NCBI GenBank assembly: GCA_963744255.1
Contig: CAVUSZ010000015.1
Location: forward strand, 1 to 64,000
Length of the DNA stretch: 64,000 bases
Origin: DATEDA01 sp963744255
GTDB taxonomy: Bacteria; Pseudomonadota; Gammaproteobacteria; Burkholderiales; SG8-39
Direction: 5' to 3'
In this document: positions 1 through 8,773 of the stretch, piece by piece
Numbering within the stretch: position 1 is the first letter of the stretch
Layout of the letters: each line of letters begins with the position of its first letter
Notes under the pieces: generated by a model
What the model was told of the DNA's origin: nothing
What the model saw: only the letters and a program-made list of their open reading frames with translations
Database searches by the model: none
Made by a program: the position numbers and the translations under genes

Positions 1-57
1 CGAATTGGCTGGCGGCGCGGAGCGGTGGCCCTCGCGAACGCCCCGAGCGGAGCCTGG

Positions 58-945
58 TCAGCCCAGCGTCAGAAACTCCGCGCCTTCGGTGGCGTAGCGC
101 GCGAAGCGGAAATCCCGGATCCCGACGACCCTGTCCTCGTCCCAGCTCAAGAGCACGAAGTACCCGGGCCTTCCCGGCAGATCGTCCGGATCGCACACGA
201 GGATCGCGGGACGTCCGTCCACGAACCCGGGCAGGAAGTGCCAGTCGCCGGCGAGCGAGTACCTATCGAGGTACGTGCCGACCTTGGCCCGCCCGGCGGC
301 CTGCAGCCGGTTGACGAGGTCGAGCCGGACGTCGTCGGCGAGCATGTCGCGGATCGCGTCGAAGTCGCGCGCGTTGAAGCGCTCGACGTAGCTCGTGAGG
401 CGTGAGCGCTCGGGCTCCGCCAGGGCGGGAAGCGGGAGGTCGTCGGGCTCCTGCGCCAGCTCGCGAAGGCGCAGGCGACCGCGCTGCAAGGCGGACTTGA
501 CGGCCGGGAGGTTGCCGCCCATGACGTCCGCGACTTCCTGCACGGAATAGCCGAGCACGTCCCGCAGGATCACCGTGCTGCGCTGGCTCACCGGCAGGCG
601 CATGAAGGTGCTCAGGCTGGCCGCCACGACCTCGCGATCGCGCACGGGGTTGACGGGGTCGGCGATCATCTCCAGGTCTTCGTCGGAACGCGCGGCGTCA
701 TGACGTGCCCGGCGCCGCAGGAAGTCCAGCGCCGCGTTGTGGGCGATGCGAAACAGCCAGCCTCCGGGATTGGCGAGCGATTCGGTCTGCGGCTGCGCCT
801 CGATGGCCTTCAGGAGGGCTTCCTGGACCACGTCCTCCCCGTCGATCACCGAGCCGGTCATGCGGGCGCAGTAGCCGTGCAGCTTGGGCCGCAGCTCGGC
901 GAGCAGCCGCTCGAAATCCCCGCTCGCTGAGGTGGTCTCGGGCAT
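58..945 (-). CDS. ECF sigma factor with C-terminal SnoaL-like domain (SigJ/ECF41-type architecture)
   Basis: This is an extracytoplasmic-function sigma-70 factor of 295 residues. Region 2 spans about residues 10-75, with GEDVVQEALLKAIEA and the WLFRIAHNAALDFLRRR stretch. Region 4 spans about 105-165 and contains a helix-turn-helix around VQEVADVMGGNLPAVKSAL. The last ~120 residues form a SnoaL/NTF2-like domain ending in FRFARY, which in ECF41-type factors controls sigma activity in place of a separate anti-sigma factor. No anti-sigma gene is adjacent. It is divergent from the ABM monooxygenase and MFS genes, which are plausible targets. The assignment to ECF41 rests on architecture, not on an alignment. 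Confidence 0.9.
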   Translation of the reverse strand: MPETTSASGDFERLLAELRPKLHGYCARMTGSVIDGEDVVQEALLKAIEAQPQTESLANPGGWLFRIAHNAALDFLRRRARHDAARSDEDLEMIADPVNPVRDREVVAASLSTFMRLPVSQRSTVILRDVLGYSVQEVADVMGGNLPAVKSALQRGRLRLRELAQEPDDLPLPALAEPERSRLTSYVERFNARDFDAIRDMLADDVRLDLVNRLQAAGRAKVGTYLDRYSLAGDWHFLPGFVDGRPAILVCDPDDLPGRPGYFVLLSWDEDRVVGIRDFRFARYATEGAEFLTLG

Positions 946-1143
946 CGAAAGCTGATCCGGTCCGGGAGTTTACGTCCGCTGTGCCGCCGGCGGCCCGTCT
1001 ATCTGCCGCCGTCACCACCTGGAGACGTTCGGCGAGGCCCAAAAGAATCGGCGAGAGAGAATTTTTTTCCCGCCGGTTCCGATCGCCCTGCCCGTTCGTC
1101 TTAAGTGTGCAGTCAACCGCTGCATGACCACGAAGGAACCCCC

Positions 1144-1575
1144 ATGCGTGTGATCAGGACCAGCCCCTCGCGCCGTGCGTTCGTTGCCGCCGGCGTGGCG
1201 AGCGGCCTTGCGCTCGTCCTACCAGCCCAGAGCCACAACAGGAGACTGCCGATGGAAATCGCGATTCGCGCCGACAACGAGATCGTGACGCTGATCAACG
1301 TCTTCGTCGTCGAGCCCGACAATCAGGAGAAGCTGATGCGGCTCCTCGAGGAGGGCACCGAGACATTGTTCAGCCGCCAGCCCGGCTACATCGCGGCGAG
1401 CTTTCACAGGAGCAGGGACGGCCGGCGGGTCGTGAACTACGGGCAGTGGCGGAGCGCGCAGGACATCGAAGCCTTTCGGGGCAAGCCCGAGATCGGGGAG
1501 TACTTCGAGCGCGTGAGGGAGCTGGCGCAGTTCGAGTCGGTCGTCTGCGAAGTGTCGTACGTCCACCGCGTATGA
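1144..1575 (+). CDS. Antibiotic-biosynthesis-monooxygenase (ABM) domain protein with possible Tat leader
   Basis: This is a small ferredoxin-fold ABM-family protein. The core runs from ITLINVFVVEP-type residues through FSRQPGYIAASFHRSRDGRRV to the C-terminal YGQWRSAQDIEAF element, all typical of quinol or heme monooxygenases. Two starts are possible. ATG 1144 gives a leader with SRRAFVAAG followed by a hydrophobic stretch, which resembles a twin-arginine signal. ATG 1252 has a better ribosome site (AGGAGA) and would give the bare cytoplasmic domain. The stop overlaps the MFS start in an ATGA junction, so the two are translationally coupled. The substrate cannot be deduced. Confidence 0.85.
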   Translation: MRVIRTSPSRRAFVAAGVASGLALVLPAQSHNRRLPMEIAIRADNEIVTLINVFVVEPDNQEKLMRLLEEGTETLFSRQPGYIAASFHRSRDGRRVVNYGQWRSAQDIEAFRGKPEIGEYFERVRELAQFESVVCEVSYVHRV

Positions 1576-3024
1576 ACCAGCCGAGCGACCGGGCGACCAG
1601 GACGTGGGTGCTCGCGCTTGCGTCGATCGGCTCGCTGATGACCGCACTCGACGCGATGGTCGTCGCCACCGCGCTGAGCGCGATCCGCGTCGACCTGGAC
1701 GCCTCGATCGAGGCGCTGGAGTGGACGGTCAACGCCTACAACCTGAGCTTCGCGGTGCTGCTGCTGACGGGCGCCGCGCTCGGCGACCGCTTCGGCCGTC
1801 GGCGCATGTTCGTCGCCGGGCTCGCGCTGTTCGTTGCGGCATCGGTCGCGTGCGCGCTGTCCGGGAGCGCCGGCGTGGCTGATCGCGGCGCGCGCCGTCC
1901 AGGGCGCCGGCGCGGCGCTGGTGATGCCGCTTGCGGTGGCCCTGTTGAGCGCCGCGTTTCCTCCGGAGGAGCGCGGAAAGGCGCTGGGGATCTTCAGCGG
2001 CGTCACGGGGCTCGCGCTGATCATCGGTCCCGGTGCTCGGCGGCGTCATCGCCGAGGGCGTCTCCTGGCAGTGGATCTTCTGGCTCAATGTCCCGATCGG
2101 TTGCCTCGTCATTCCGCTCGCACGCCGTCGCATCGCGGAGAGCTTCGGACCGGGCACCGCGATCGACGTGCCCGGCGTCGTGCTCGTCATGGGCGCGGCG
2201 CTCGGGCTGGTCTGGGGCCTAATGCGGGGGAACGAAGCGGGCTGGGCGAGCCCCGAGGTCGTCGCCGCATTGGCGGGAGGACTCCTCCTCGCCGTGGGCT
2301 TCGTCGCCTGGGAGCTCCGCGCCAGCCAGCCGATGGTGCCGATGCGGTTCTTCCGCTCCCGCGCCTTCTCCTCCGGCATCGGCGCGAGCTTCCTCTTCTA
2401 CGCCGGCATGTATGGCGTCGTGTTCTTTCTGCCGCAGTTTCTGCAGTCGGCGCAGGGCCACGGACCGCTCGGCGCCGGCCTGCGCCTGCTGCCCTGGACG
2501 GCAACGCTCTTCGTGGTGCACCGGTCGCCGGCCGGCTCATCAACCGTCTCGGCGAGCGACCGCTGATCGTCGTCGGGCTCACCCTGCAGGCGATCGGAAT
2601 GGCGTGGATCGGACTGACCGCTGCGCCCGATCTTCCCTACGCCGCTCTCGTCGCGCCGTTCATCGTCGCCGGCGCCGGCGTTTCGATGGCGATGCCCGCC
2701 GCCCAGAATGCCGTGCTGAGCGCGGTTGCCAAGGCCGAGGTCGGCAAGGCGTCCGGCGCCTTCAACATGTTCCGTTTCCTCGGCGGAGCGTGCGGAATCG
2801 CGATCGCGGCCGCGGCGTTCGTCGGCACCGGGGGCTTCGATTCGGCGCCGGCGTTCAGCGCCGGATTTTCCGCGGCGATCGGCGTCTGCGCGGCGCTGTC
2901 GCTGGCGGGGGCCGTCGCCGGCCTATGGCAGCCCGCTCGGCAACGCCTGGCCGCGGGATCGGCGGGGACGGTGCGGCGAACGATCGCTAACTCCGCCCGC
3001 GAGGCCTCCAGAGCAGGCGATTGA
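1572..3024 (+). pseudogene. MFS drug exporter, DHA2 (EmrB/QacA) family, interrupted by three frameshifts
   Basis: Read across three frames this is one complete DHA2-type multidrug exporter. It starts at ATG 1572 with TM1 containing ALDAMVVATALSAI and motif A GDRFGRRRMF. Reading shifts near 1875 (one base inserted), near 2035 (extra C in a CCC run) and near 2520 (one base lost), then continues through PVAGRLINRLGERPL to TGA 3024. All family motifs survive in the right order and no internal stop lies in the composite frame. It could therefore be intact in the real genome and broken only by base-calling errors. It overlaps the ABM gene by ATGA and the convergent SDR gene at its 3' end. Confidence 0.8.
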
Positions 3025-3800
3025 CCTCCAGAGCGATCCGCCGCGGCGGTAGCTCTCCGGCCAGCGCGAGAACCTTGCTCATGACGCCGGGAATGACGAC
3101 CATCGATTGCCGCTTCATTCCGCGGTATCCCGCGCGAGCAACGGCCGCGGCGCTCATCTTCGGAAGCCGCTTGTAGAGGATGTTCACGTCGGACGCGGAC
3201 CGGTCGTCGAAGGACGTCTCGGTAGGCCCAGGGGCCAATACGGTGACACTCACTCCGCTTCCGTCCAGCTCGCGCGCGAGACCCTTCGAGAAGGACAGCA
3301 CGTACGCCTTCGTGGCGTAGTACGCCGCCATGCGCGGCGCGCCCGGCTGATACGCGACAATCGACGCCACATTGAGAATCCGTCCCCACCGCCGCTGGCG
3401 CATCCCGGGGAGCGCGAGCCGCGTGAGCGTGGTAAGCGCGGCCGCGTTCAGCTGCAGCATCCGCTCCAGGTCTTCCGGATCCTGCTCTTCGAGCAGACCG
3501 TACAGCCCGACGCCGGCGTTGTTGACCAGAACATCGATCGCGATTCCCGCGGCGGTCAGGTCCGCCCAGAGCCGGAACGCCGCGCGCGACTCGGACAAGT
3601 CCCTTGCCTCGCACCGGACCGCGATCCGGTGCTGCGGTCTGAAGCTGCACCTTCACGTCTTCCAAGCGCTCTCGATCGCGTCCGACCATGACCAGGTCGT
3701 AACCGTCCGCCGCAAGGAGCCGCGTCAACTCGAGCCCGATGCCACCGGCGGCGCCGGTGATCAGGGCCGTGCCGTTCCGTGGACCGACGCCGTTTGTCAC
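2987..3800 (-). CDS. Short-chain dehydrogenase/reductase (one frameshift)
   Basis: This is a classical SDR oxidoreductase. The probable GTG start at 3800 leads into the Rossmann motif TGAAGGIG and NAD(P)-binding strand. A one-base insertion between about 3600 and 3650 shifts frame, after which the NNAGVG motif, the Ser and the YYATK catalytic tyrosine-lysine pair follow. The C-terminal tail resembles the DltE-like subgroup (EVNRLLWRPRG). Total length of about 270 residues is normal for the family. It converges on the MFS exporter, with 38 bases of overlap at the stops. The substrate is unknown. Confidence 0.82.
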
Positions 3801-3841
3801 CTGGTGGAGCCTGGCGAGAGCGCGTCCGGCAAGGAAGCAGG

Positions 3842-4219
3842 TCAGAGGTTCTGCACGACAGCGAGGATATTGCCCTCGCTGTCCCTGAACCAGGCGGTCT
3901 TCGCGCCGCCGCCGGTCGCGATGCTGTTCACCGTCTTCAACCCGGGCACGTCGTACTCCTCGAACATCACGCCGCGCGCCTTGAGCTCGGTGACTTCGCG
4001 CTCGACGTCGTCGACCTCCCAGAAGGCCTGGCTCGCCTTCGAGGTTCCGGCGTTGGGCGTCGGGTACAGGAAGCACGCGGTGTGTCCGGCGAACTCGTAG
4101 ACGACGCCGCCGGCGGACTCCTCCTTGGGCTTGAATCCGAGCTTCTCCTCGTAGAACTTCCTCGCGCGGGCCACGTCCTTGGCCGGCAGGTAGGCGTACA
4201 TGGGCGATCTCTGCAGCAT
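3842..4219 (-). CDS. VOC (glyoxalase/bleomycin-resistance fold) family protein
   Basis: A 125-residue single VOC domain. The N-terminal half has YAYLPAKDVARARKFYEEKLGF, the usual first beta-alpha-beta unit. The C-terminal half has TAWFRDSEGNILAVVQ, the usual final strand with the metal-ligand-type Glu. The start at 4219 is chosen because AGGAGAG stands five bases upstream; a longer in-frame ATG at 4258 lacks one. VOC proteins of this type range from dioxygenases to resistance binders, so the precise activity is not assignable. It lies on the same strand as the SDR but is separated from it by about 40 bases. Confidence 0.85.
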   Translation of the reverse strand: MLQRSPMYAYLPAKDVARARKFYEEKLGFKPKEESAGGVVYEFAGHTACFLYPTPNAGTSKASQAFWEVDDVEREVTELKARGVMFEEYDVPGLKTVNSIATGGGAKTAWFRDSEGNILAVVQNL

Positions 4220-4304
4220 GGTTCTCTCCTGGAAGATCGGCCCGCGCAACGCGGGCATTCCTTCGCTAGTCGATCGACCGTTGCCGAAATCGACAGCGGC
4301 CTGG

Positions 4305-4514
4305 TCAGTCCCTTTCTACGGGGGCTGACGCCATCGCGGTACGGAGGGGCCGGAGGGGCAGGCCCCGCCTGATGCCCAAGTCCCCGCGCCGGTAGAGATA
4401 CAGCAGCAGCGCGAGCAACGTTCCGCCGGGCAACACGATTTCGACGAGCACATAAGGGCCCAGCCTTGGCAACAACCGGCGCAACATTTCCAGACCGGCG
4501 ATGAGGATTTCCAT
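4305..4514 (-). CDS. Small single-pass membrane protein, function unknown
   Basis: A 69-residue protein with one clear hydrophobic helix at about residues 20-42 (YVLVEIVLPGGTLLALLLYLYRRG), preceded by a short amphipathic stretch and followed by an Arg-rich cytoplasmic tail. The start at 4514 has a CAGGAG ribosome site nine bases upstream. The VLPGGT element in the membrane helix recurs in small proteins of other Betaproteobacteria in my recollection, but no role is established. It is monocistronic as far as can be seen. Confidence 0.6.
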   Translation of the reverse strand: MEILIAGLEMLRRLLPRLGPYVLVEIVLPGGTLLALLLYLYRRGDLGIRRGLPLRPLRTAMASAPVERD

Positions 4515-4792
4515 TTGCGGCTCCTGATTCCCTGGCACGCCCGAGGTCTCGGGCTCTCAGTGCCTGGTCGAGCGCAGGCGCTCGAAATCGACACGGCAGG
4601 TTCGTCGATTCCCGGTGCCGCCGATCAGGGGGTCCAGGGCTCCCAAGGCAGCGATTCACTGAAGCGCACCGCGCTCGCCGCTCACGGCGTGGACCCTGTC
4701 ACGCGGTGCGCCCGCCCGGCTGAACCGCGTACCCGCCTGCATCGACCCAGGAGCATCGAGCCGCTGGCTCGGCCATAAAAGGAGAAACGGCC

Positions 4793-5403
4793 ATGCTGAC
4801 CCCGAAACCTCTCGCTTCCGCCATCGCGGCGCTCGCACTCTGCGTCGGGACCGCCGCCGCCGACGATCGTCACAGGAACGAAATCCATGTCGAGAGCTTC
4901 AGCTGGGGCACCAGCTCGCCGTCCGCGGCGGCTGCCGGAGACGTCGCCGTCTCGGCCCCGGGGCGGAGCCTGCCCGCGGTGCAGGGCCGGTACGAAGCAA
5001 CCACCGTTCACGGCCACCGGACCGAAGCGATCGGCGCGGCGCCGCTTACGCCGCTCGAGGATCCCCGGCTCAAAGCGGGGACGTCGTCGAAGCCGCAGTC
5101 GGAGACATGCCCTACAGGTTCTACGATCTGTTGATCAGCAGCTACCAGACGTCCGCGACCGATTCCGCTCCGCCGGCCAAGCAGCGTTTGGTGGTCGTGC
5201 CGCCGGCGAGTCCTGCGTCCACCCCGATGCTCAAGCTCGAGGGCATCGACCCCAAGCCGGCCATTGCGATCAACTCGCCGCTCCGGACGCTCCCCAACCG
5301 GTCGCCCGTCGTGGACGGCCCGAGCAGCACGCTGATGCTGGGTGAGAAGTCGCTGCGGCAGGCACCTGTGGTTGCCCGGCCCGAGGCATCGGCGAAGAAG
5401 TGA
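4793..5403 (+). CDS. Exported protein, tandem paralogue A (frameshifted), function unknown
   Basis: A secreted protein opened by MLTPKPLASAIAALALCV, a classic signal peptide with cleavage after AAA. A reading shift near 5100-5110 joins it to the second frame, which runs through LISSYQT to GEKSLRQAPVVARPEASAKK and TGA 5403. It is clearly a paralogue of the next gene: both have the same leader, a (A/V)PLTPLxDPRL motif, an SSYQ motif and a C-terminal GEK(S/L)xRxAP element. Between these the sequence is Pro/Ala/Ser-rich and low in complexity. I do not recognise the family and propose no function. Confidence 0.6.
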
Positions 5404-5507
5404 ACGAATTCACGCCGCGCGCGCATCGTCCCGAACGACACGCCCTCGGCGATCGACTAGGACGTATCGATCCGCCCGACTCTCGTCACGACAAAGCAGA
5501 CTCTGCA

Positions 5508-6152
5508 ATGCTGACCTCGAAACCTCTCGCCGCCGCCATCGCCGGGCTTCTGTTCGCCTGCGCCGGGGCTGCCGCCGCCGAAGGCCACGTCAAGATCTTC
5601 ATGGGGTACGACCCGGCCGCTATCGCCGGCGCCCAACCGGGCGCCGCTACGGTCAAGTCGGTTCCGCTCACGCCTCTCGACGACCCGCGTCTCGCGAAAG
5701 ACCTGAGCGCCGGCAAACCGCCCCCGAGCGCCGCCTGGTTCGCCAAGTTCGACGGCGTCGACGGTAGCAGCAAGAACGACGCCCCCGCAGCGCGTCCGCT
5801 CCGCAGCACCTCCGGTGGCGAGAGCTACCTCGAGATCGAGATGCAGGACACGTTCGTTAGTTCGTATCAGGTGGGTGGTCGCGCGAAGTCGCCGACGGAA
5901 GGCGGGCCGCGGAAGCTGTCGGCTGGCGAGGGTGGCGGCACGGCGATGTTTGACATGTTTGCGAAGAATCTCGGTTCGATTCACGGCGAGTCCGAGAGCG
6001 GCGGCGGAGTGCACCGCGCAGCACCGGTGCAGCAACTTCCGCCTTCGGTGGCGCCGCAGCGATCACCGATCGCGGACGGAGCGCGCAACGCGGCGGTCGT
6101 CGGCGAGAAGCTCCCACGCTCCGCTCCCGCAGCGCCGTCCGTCCGCCGCTAG
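5508..6152 (+). CDS. Exported protein, tandem paralogue B, function unknown
   Basis: A 214-residue exported protein with signal peptide MLTSKPLAAAIAGLLFACAG and cleavage near AAAAEG. The mature part contains VPLTPLDDPRL, then a segment YLEIEMQDTFVSSYQVGG, a Gly-rich stretch, and a C-terminal GEKLPRSAPAAP. It shares these landmarks with the preceding gene, so the pair arose by tandem duplication. It appears intact, unlike its neighbour. Low-complexity composition suggests an envelope or matrix component, but that is only inference. Confidence 0.65.
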   Translation: MLTSKPLAAAIAGLLFACAGAAAAEGHVKIFMGYDPAAIAGAQPGAATVKSVPLTPLDDPRLAKDLSAGKPPPSAAWFAKFDGVDGSSKNDAPAARPLRSTSGGESYLEIEMQDTFVSSYQVGGRAKSPTEGGPRKLSAGEGGGTAMFDMFAKNLGSIHGESESGGGVHRAAPVQQLPPSVAPQRSPIADGARNAAVVGEKLPRSAPAAPSVRR

Positions 6153-6179
6153 AAAGCGGCGCTCAAATGTGTCCCGACC

Positions 6180-6656
6180 CTATAGACGCTTGAGCGTAAT
6201 CTTTCTCTCTTCTCGGCACGCCTCGGTGAACGCCTTGAGCGGATCAACGTGACCTTCTCGCTTTAACTTGGTTTCGCGCCCTAACTTGTATACATCCTCA
6301 AATTTTATCGGGGGACGACTATACGAATCGACAACACTGTCCGCGACCTTTTCCGCAGCTGCCAGCACCTGGTCGCCGCCGACCAGTCTGATGCGACCGA
6401 TCAACGAGAACATTCCAATCAGCGAGGCGGGCTTCTCCAGGATTCGATCCAGCGAATCGACGAACAGGTTCGTCGCTTCCTGGATGAACTGCGAATACAG
6501 CTCTTCGCGATGCGCCACATCTCGTGACAGCAAGTCGCGGTGCGCCTGGTTGCGCTGGGTGAAGAAGGTTGTCGCGAACGAAGCGAGTCCACCCACTATC
6601 GAGCCCCCGATAGCAGCGAGGGCAGTGACCAAAGCAGATTGAATAGCGGGATCCAT
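6180..6656 (-). CDS. Membrane-anchored protein of unknown function
   Basis: A 158-residue protein with an N-terminal hydrophobic anchor (ALVTALAAIGGSIVGGLASF) followed by a charged helical region containing REELYSQFIQEATNLFVDSL. The start at 6656 is taken because the sequence from here begins directly with the anchor; the ribosome site (GAGG) is weak. The arrangement of one N-terminal helix and a long soluble alpha-helical domain is common in uncharacterised inner-membrane proteins. Nothing in the neighbourhood indicates its job. Confidence 0.65.
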   Translation of the reverse strand: MDPAIQSALVTALAAIGGSIVGGLASFATTFFTQRNQAHRDLLSRDVAHREELYSQFIQEATNLFVDSLDRILEKPASLIGMFSLIGRIRLVGGDQVLAAAEKVADSVVDSYSRPPIKFEDVYKLGRETKLKREGHVDPLKAFTEACREERKITLKRL

Positions 6657-6779
6657 AGCGACCTCAGCTAAGCGCCGCCGCTGCAGGGCTCGCGGCGGCC
6701 ACAGCGACACCGATAAGCGAAACGCCGTTGCGGCGCATGGCCTTGTCGCCGCCCATCTGGTTCACAGAAGCGTTGCGTT

Positions 6780-7205
6780 TCATTTCGTCGCCGCCGCGCC
6801 ACCCGTCTCGAGCGCGGCCGGCCCCGACACTGCCGGCTTCGGGGCGGACTTCGACTTGAACACCTTTTCGGTGATCACGTAGAAGAACATCGGAATCAGG
6901 AATGGGGCAAGGAACGTGGCGGTCAACATGCCATCGATGACGCCGCGGCCAACCGCGTTCTGGCTACCCGACCCGGCGCCGCTGGCGATGGCCAGGGGCA
7001 ACACGCCAAGGACGAATGCGAGCGACGTCATCAGGATCGGTCGCAACCGCAAATGCGCGGCTTCGACCGCGGCATCGATTGCCGATTTGCCCTGGGCTTC
7101 GAGGTCGCGCGCGAACTCGACGATCAGGATGGCATTCTTCGAGGACAACCCGATCGTGACCAGCAGACCGACCTGGAAGTAGACGTCGCTTTCCAGGTTG
7201 AGCGC
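6780..7205 (-). pseudogene. C-terminal remnant of an RND (AcrB-type) efflux transporter
   Basis: Only the last ~140 residues of an HAE1-family RND pump survive: ESDVYFQVGLLVTIGLSSKN, then AILIVEFARDLEAQGKSA, the RPILMTSLAFVLGVLPLAI helix and the final membrane segment. A whole pump has about 1050 residues. Homology stops at about 7205, and the sequence upstream to the cupin gene at 7255 is unrelated. No adaptor or outer-membrane gene is adjacent. This is a truncated fragment at a rearrangement or assembly junction. Confidence 0.85.
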
Positions 7206-7254
7206 CGCCGAACGTCTCCCGGTATCGCTTGCCGTTCGCATGAGCGCATCGCCA

Positions 7255-7677
7255 TCACGTCCACGGCTTGGGATCGGGAACCTGACACGGTCCCACCGCG
7301 TCAACCGTGGTGAAATCGGCCGGGCCTACGACCTCCAAGTATTCCATGTCGGGCGAATAGTCGAAGAGGTGATGCACGATCCCGGGGCGCTGATGGACGC
7401 AGTCGCCAGCCGCGACCAGCGTTTCCTTGTCCTCGTACATGAAACGGGCCCAGCCCTTCAACATGTACACGATGTGAAAATCCGCGCCGTGATAGTGCCA
7501 GCCCGTCCCTTTTTGGGGCGCGTTGCTCGGTCGTACGAGCTGCGCAAGCACCTTGCCGGCGGTTGCTTCCGCGATCCCGAGATCGCGATAGGCAAAGAAG
7601 TCACGCAGTCCTCCTCCTTTGAAAGCAGTGTCGGCCGGTCTAACGTGGGAAAACTTCATCCTTGTCTTATCCAGCAT
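7255..7677 (-). CDS. Cupin domain protein
   Basis: A 140-residue single-domain cupin. The first conserved motif is GTGWHYHGADFHIVYMLKGW and the second falls around HQRPGIVHHLFDYSPDMEYLEV, giving His residues suited to one metal site. The start at 7677 is supported by AGGAGAGG a few bases upstream. Similar stand-alone cupins act as small sugar- or quercetin-type dioxygenase folds or as metal-binding sensors; no substrate can be read from sequence or neighbours. Confidence 0.85.
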   Translation of the reverse strand: MLDKTRMKFSHVRPADTAFKGGGLRDFFAYRDLGIAEATAGKVLAQLVRPSNAPQKGTGWHYHGADFHIVYMLKGWARFMYEDKETLVAAGDCVHQRPGIVHHLFDYSPDMEYLEVVGPADFTTVDAVGPCQVPDPKPWT

Positions 7678-7739
7678 GAGCCCACCTCTCCTACGCAAAG
7701 GAGGAAACGCGATGCTTGCCAGTCCTACTGGTCTGCCGC

Positions 7740-7979
7740 TTATTGCCCGTCGTGGCAGTAAACGATGAGAAATTCGTTGGCTTTGTGCCCTTCGAGGAAT
7801 TTCCGCTCGAAAGTTTTCGCCTCGGCGGCGCCCATGATCCTTTCGGAAGCAATTTCTATGGAACCTTCGGCATTGACGGTGCCCCGTGTGACGGTGCACA
7901 TCTCTTCAGCCGCGACGGCGGAGTGGGCGGCGGACAGCATGGCGAAGACGGACGCGACAACGATCAGCGATTTGCTCAC
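7740..7979 (-). CDS. Small exported protein, function unknown
   Basis: A 79-residue precursor starting at GTG 7979 with an AAGGAG site seven bases upstream. The signal peptide (SLIVVASVFAMLSAAHSAVA) would leave a mature peptide of about 56 residues containing two Cys (EEMCTV and VYCHDG), which could form a disulfide in the periplasm. The upstream DNA carries the 60-base element described at 8059-8118, which is shared with a two-component promoter. The family is not recognised. Confidence 0.7.
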   Translation of the reverse strand: MSKSLIVVASVFAMLSAAHSAVAAEEMCTVTRGTVNAEGSIEIASERIMGAAEAKTFERKFLEGHKANEFLIVYCHDGQ

Positions 7980-8058
7980 GAGAACTCCTTGAGAATGAGC
8001 GAAAGGATTCAGATGTAACGCTTCACTCGGGGCGTCGGGCCGCGATCCGGCAATTTGA

Positions 8059-8118
8059 CGTTCCCGCGATTACACCGAGGCCACGCACGAATGCGGCTCC
8101 GCTACAGATGTGACGTGC
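8059..8118. promoter_or_regulatory. Degenerate copy of the two-component intergenic element
   Basis: About 60 bases align at roughly 80 percent identity, with one single-base gap, to 37786-37846 in the second two-component promoter region. The copy includes a degenerate form of the GTTACA-N2-TGTAAC palindrome (GCTACAGATGTGAC, 8101-8114). It lies about 80-140 bases upstream of the small exported gene starting at 7979 and slightly overlaps the stop end of the next minus-strand gene. It may be a regulator-binding site; this is inferred from conservation only. Confidence 0.5.
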
Positions 8119-8455
8119 GCCCTCCCACACCGGTTTGGTATGTGTCGCCACGGTCTGCCGTTGTTGTAGATGTTTGGAGTGCGGTCAATCGTTGTATTGC
8201 TGTGCTAAAGACATCGACTGCCTCTTCAATCACGGTGCGCGCTATAGGCTCGCTCTGCGTGTGGGCCTTGCACGCGTTACGCAAGATGTGCAATCGCTCA
8301 AGCACGTCAGCTTTCCCCGCCATCGGCAGCTCTTTTGCGCGCGCAGGTATCGAGGATCTGGGCGGGTCGTAGTAGTCAAGGGTCTCTACATAAGCCGTAA
8401 GCAAGAAATAAACAGCATGCTCGGTTTGCGCGAGCGTTATTGCGTCGTTGAGCAT
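8102..8455 (-). CDS. Hypothetical protein, mostly helical
   Basis: A 117-residue protein beginning MLNDAITLAQTEHAVYFLL with an ATG at 8455; a TTG one codon earlier is also possible. It looks soluble and helical, with a conserved-looking ADVLERLHILRN segment and a Thr-rich C-terminus. Composition and third-position GC are those of a real gene, and no longer competing frame exists here. I recall similar short proteins in Burkholderiales but know of no function. Confidence 0.55.
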   Translation of the reverse strand: MLNDAITLAQTEHAVYFLLTAYVETLDYYDPPRSSIPARAKELPMAGKADVLERLHILRNACKAHTQSEPIARTVIEEAVDVFSTAIQRLTALQTSTTTADRGDTYQTGVGGRTSHL

Positions 8456-8773
8456 CAACCGGTGATCCTTTCCTCGTCGTTTGTCCGGAAGATCAAATCC
8501 AGACCGGCATCGTCAAGCTACCCCCGATTTGCGTCTTCCGGGTCACACATCGATCTCACACAATCGCAAGTCGGGTTACATCCGTAGCTTTCACGGGAGG
8601 GTGCCGGGCGCGAATTCGAAGCGATCGCCGATCCGGCGAAGTGCCGCCATGTCCGTCAACCTGCCGCCGTAGACGTCGTGATCGGCGAGATGTGATCCCG
8701 CCCTGCTGTCGGGCATTCGCGCTCGATGAGCGAAGTGCTCGAGCGCCAGGGGTGCCACCGCGCCTGCCCTTCG

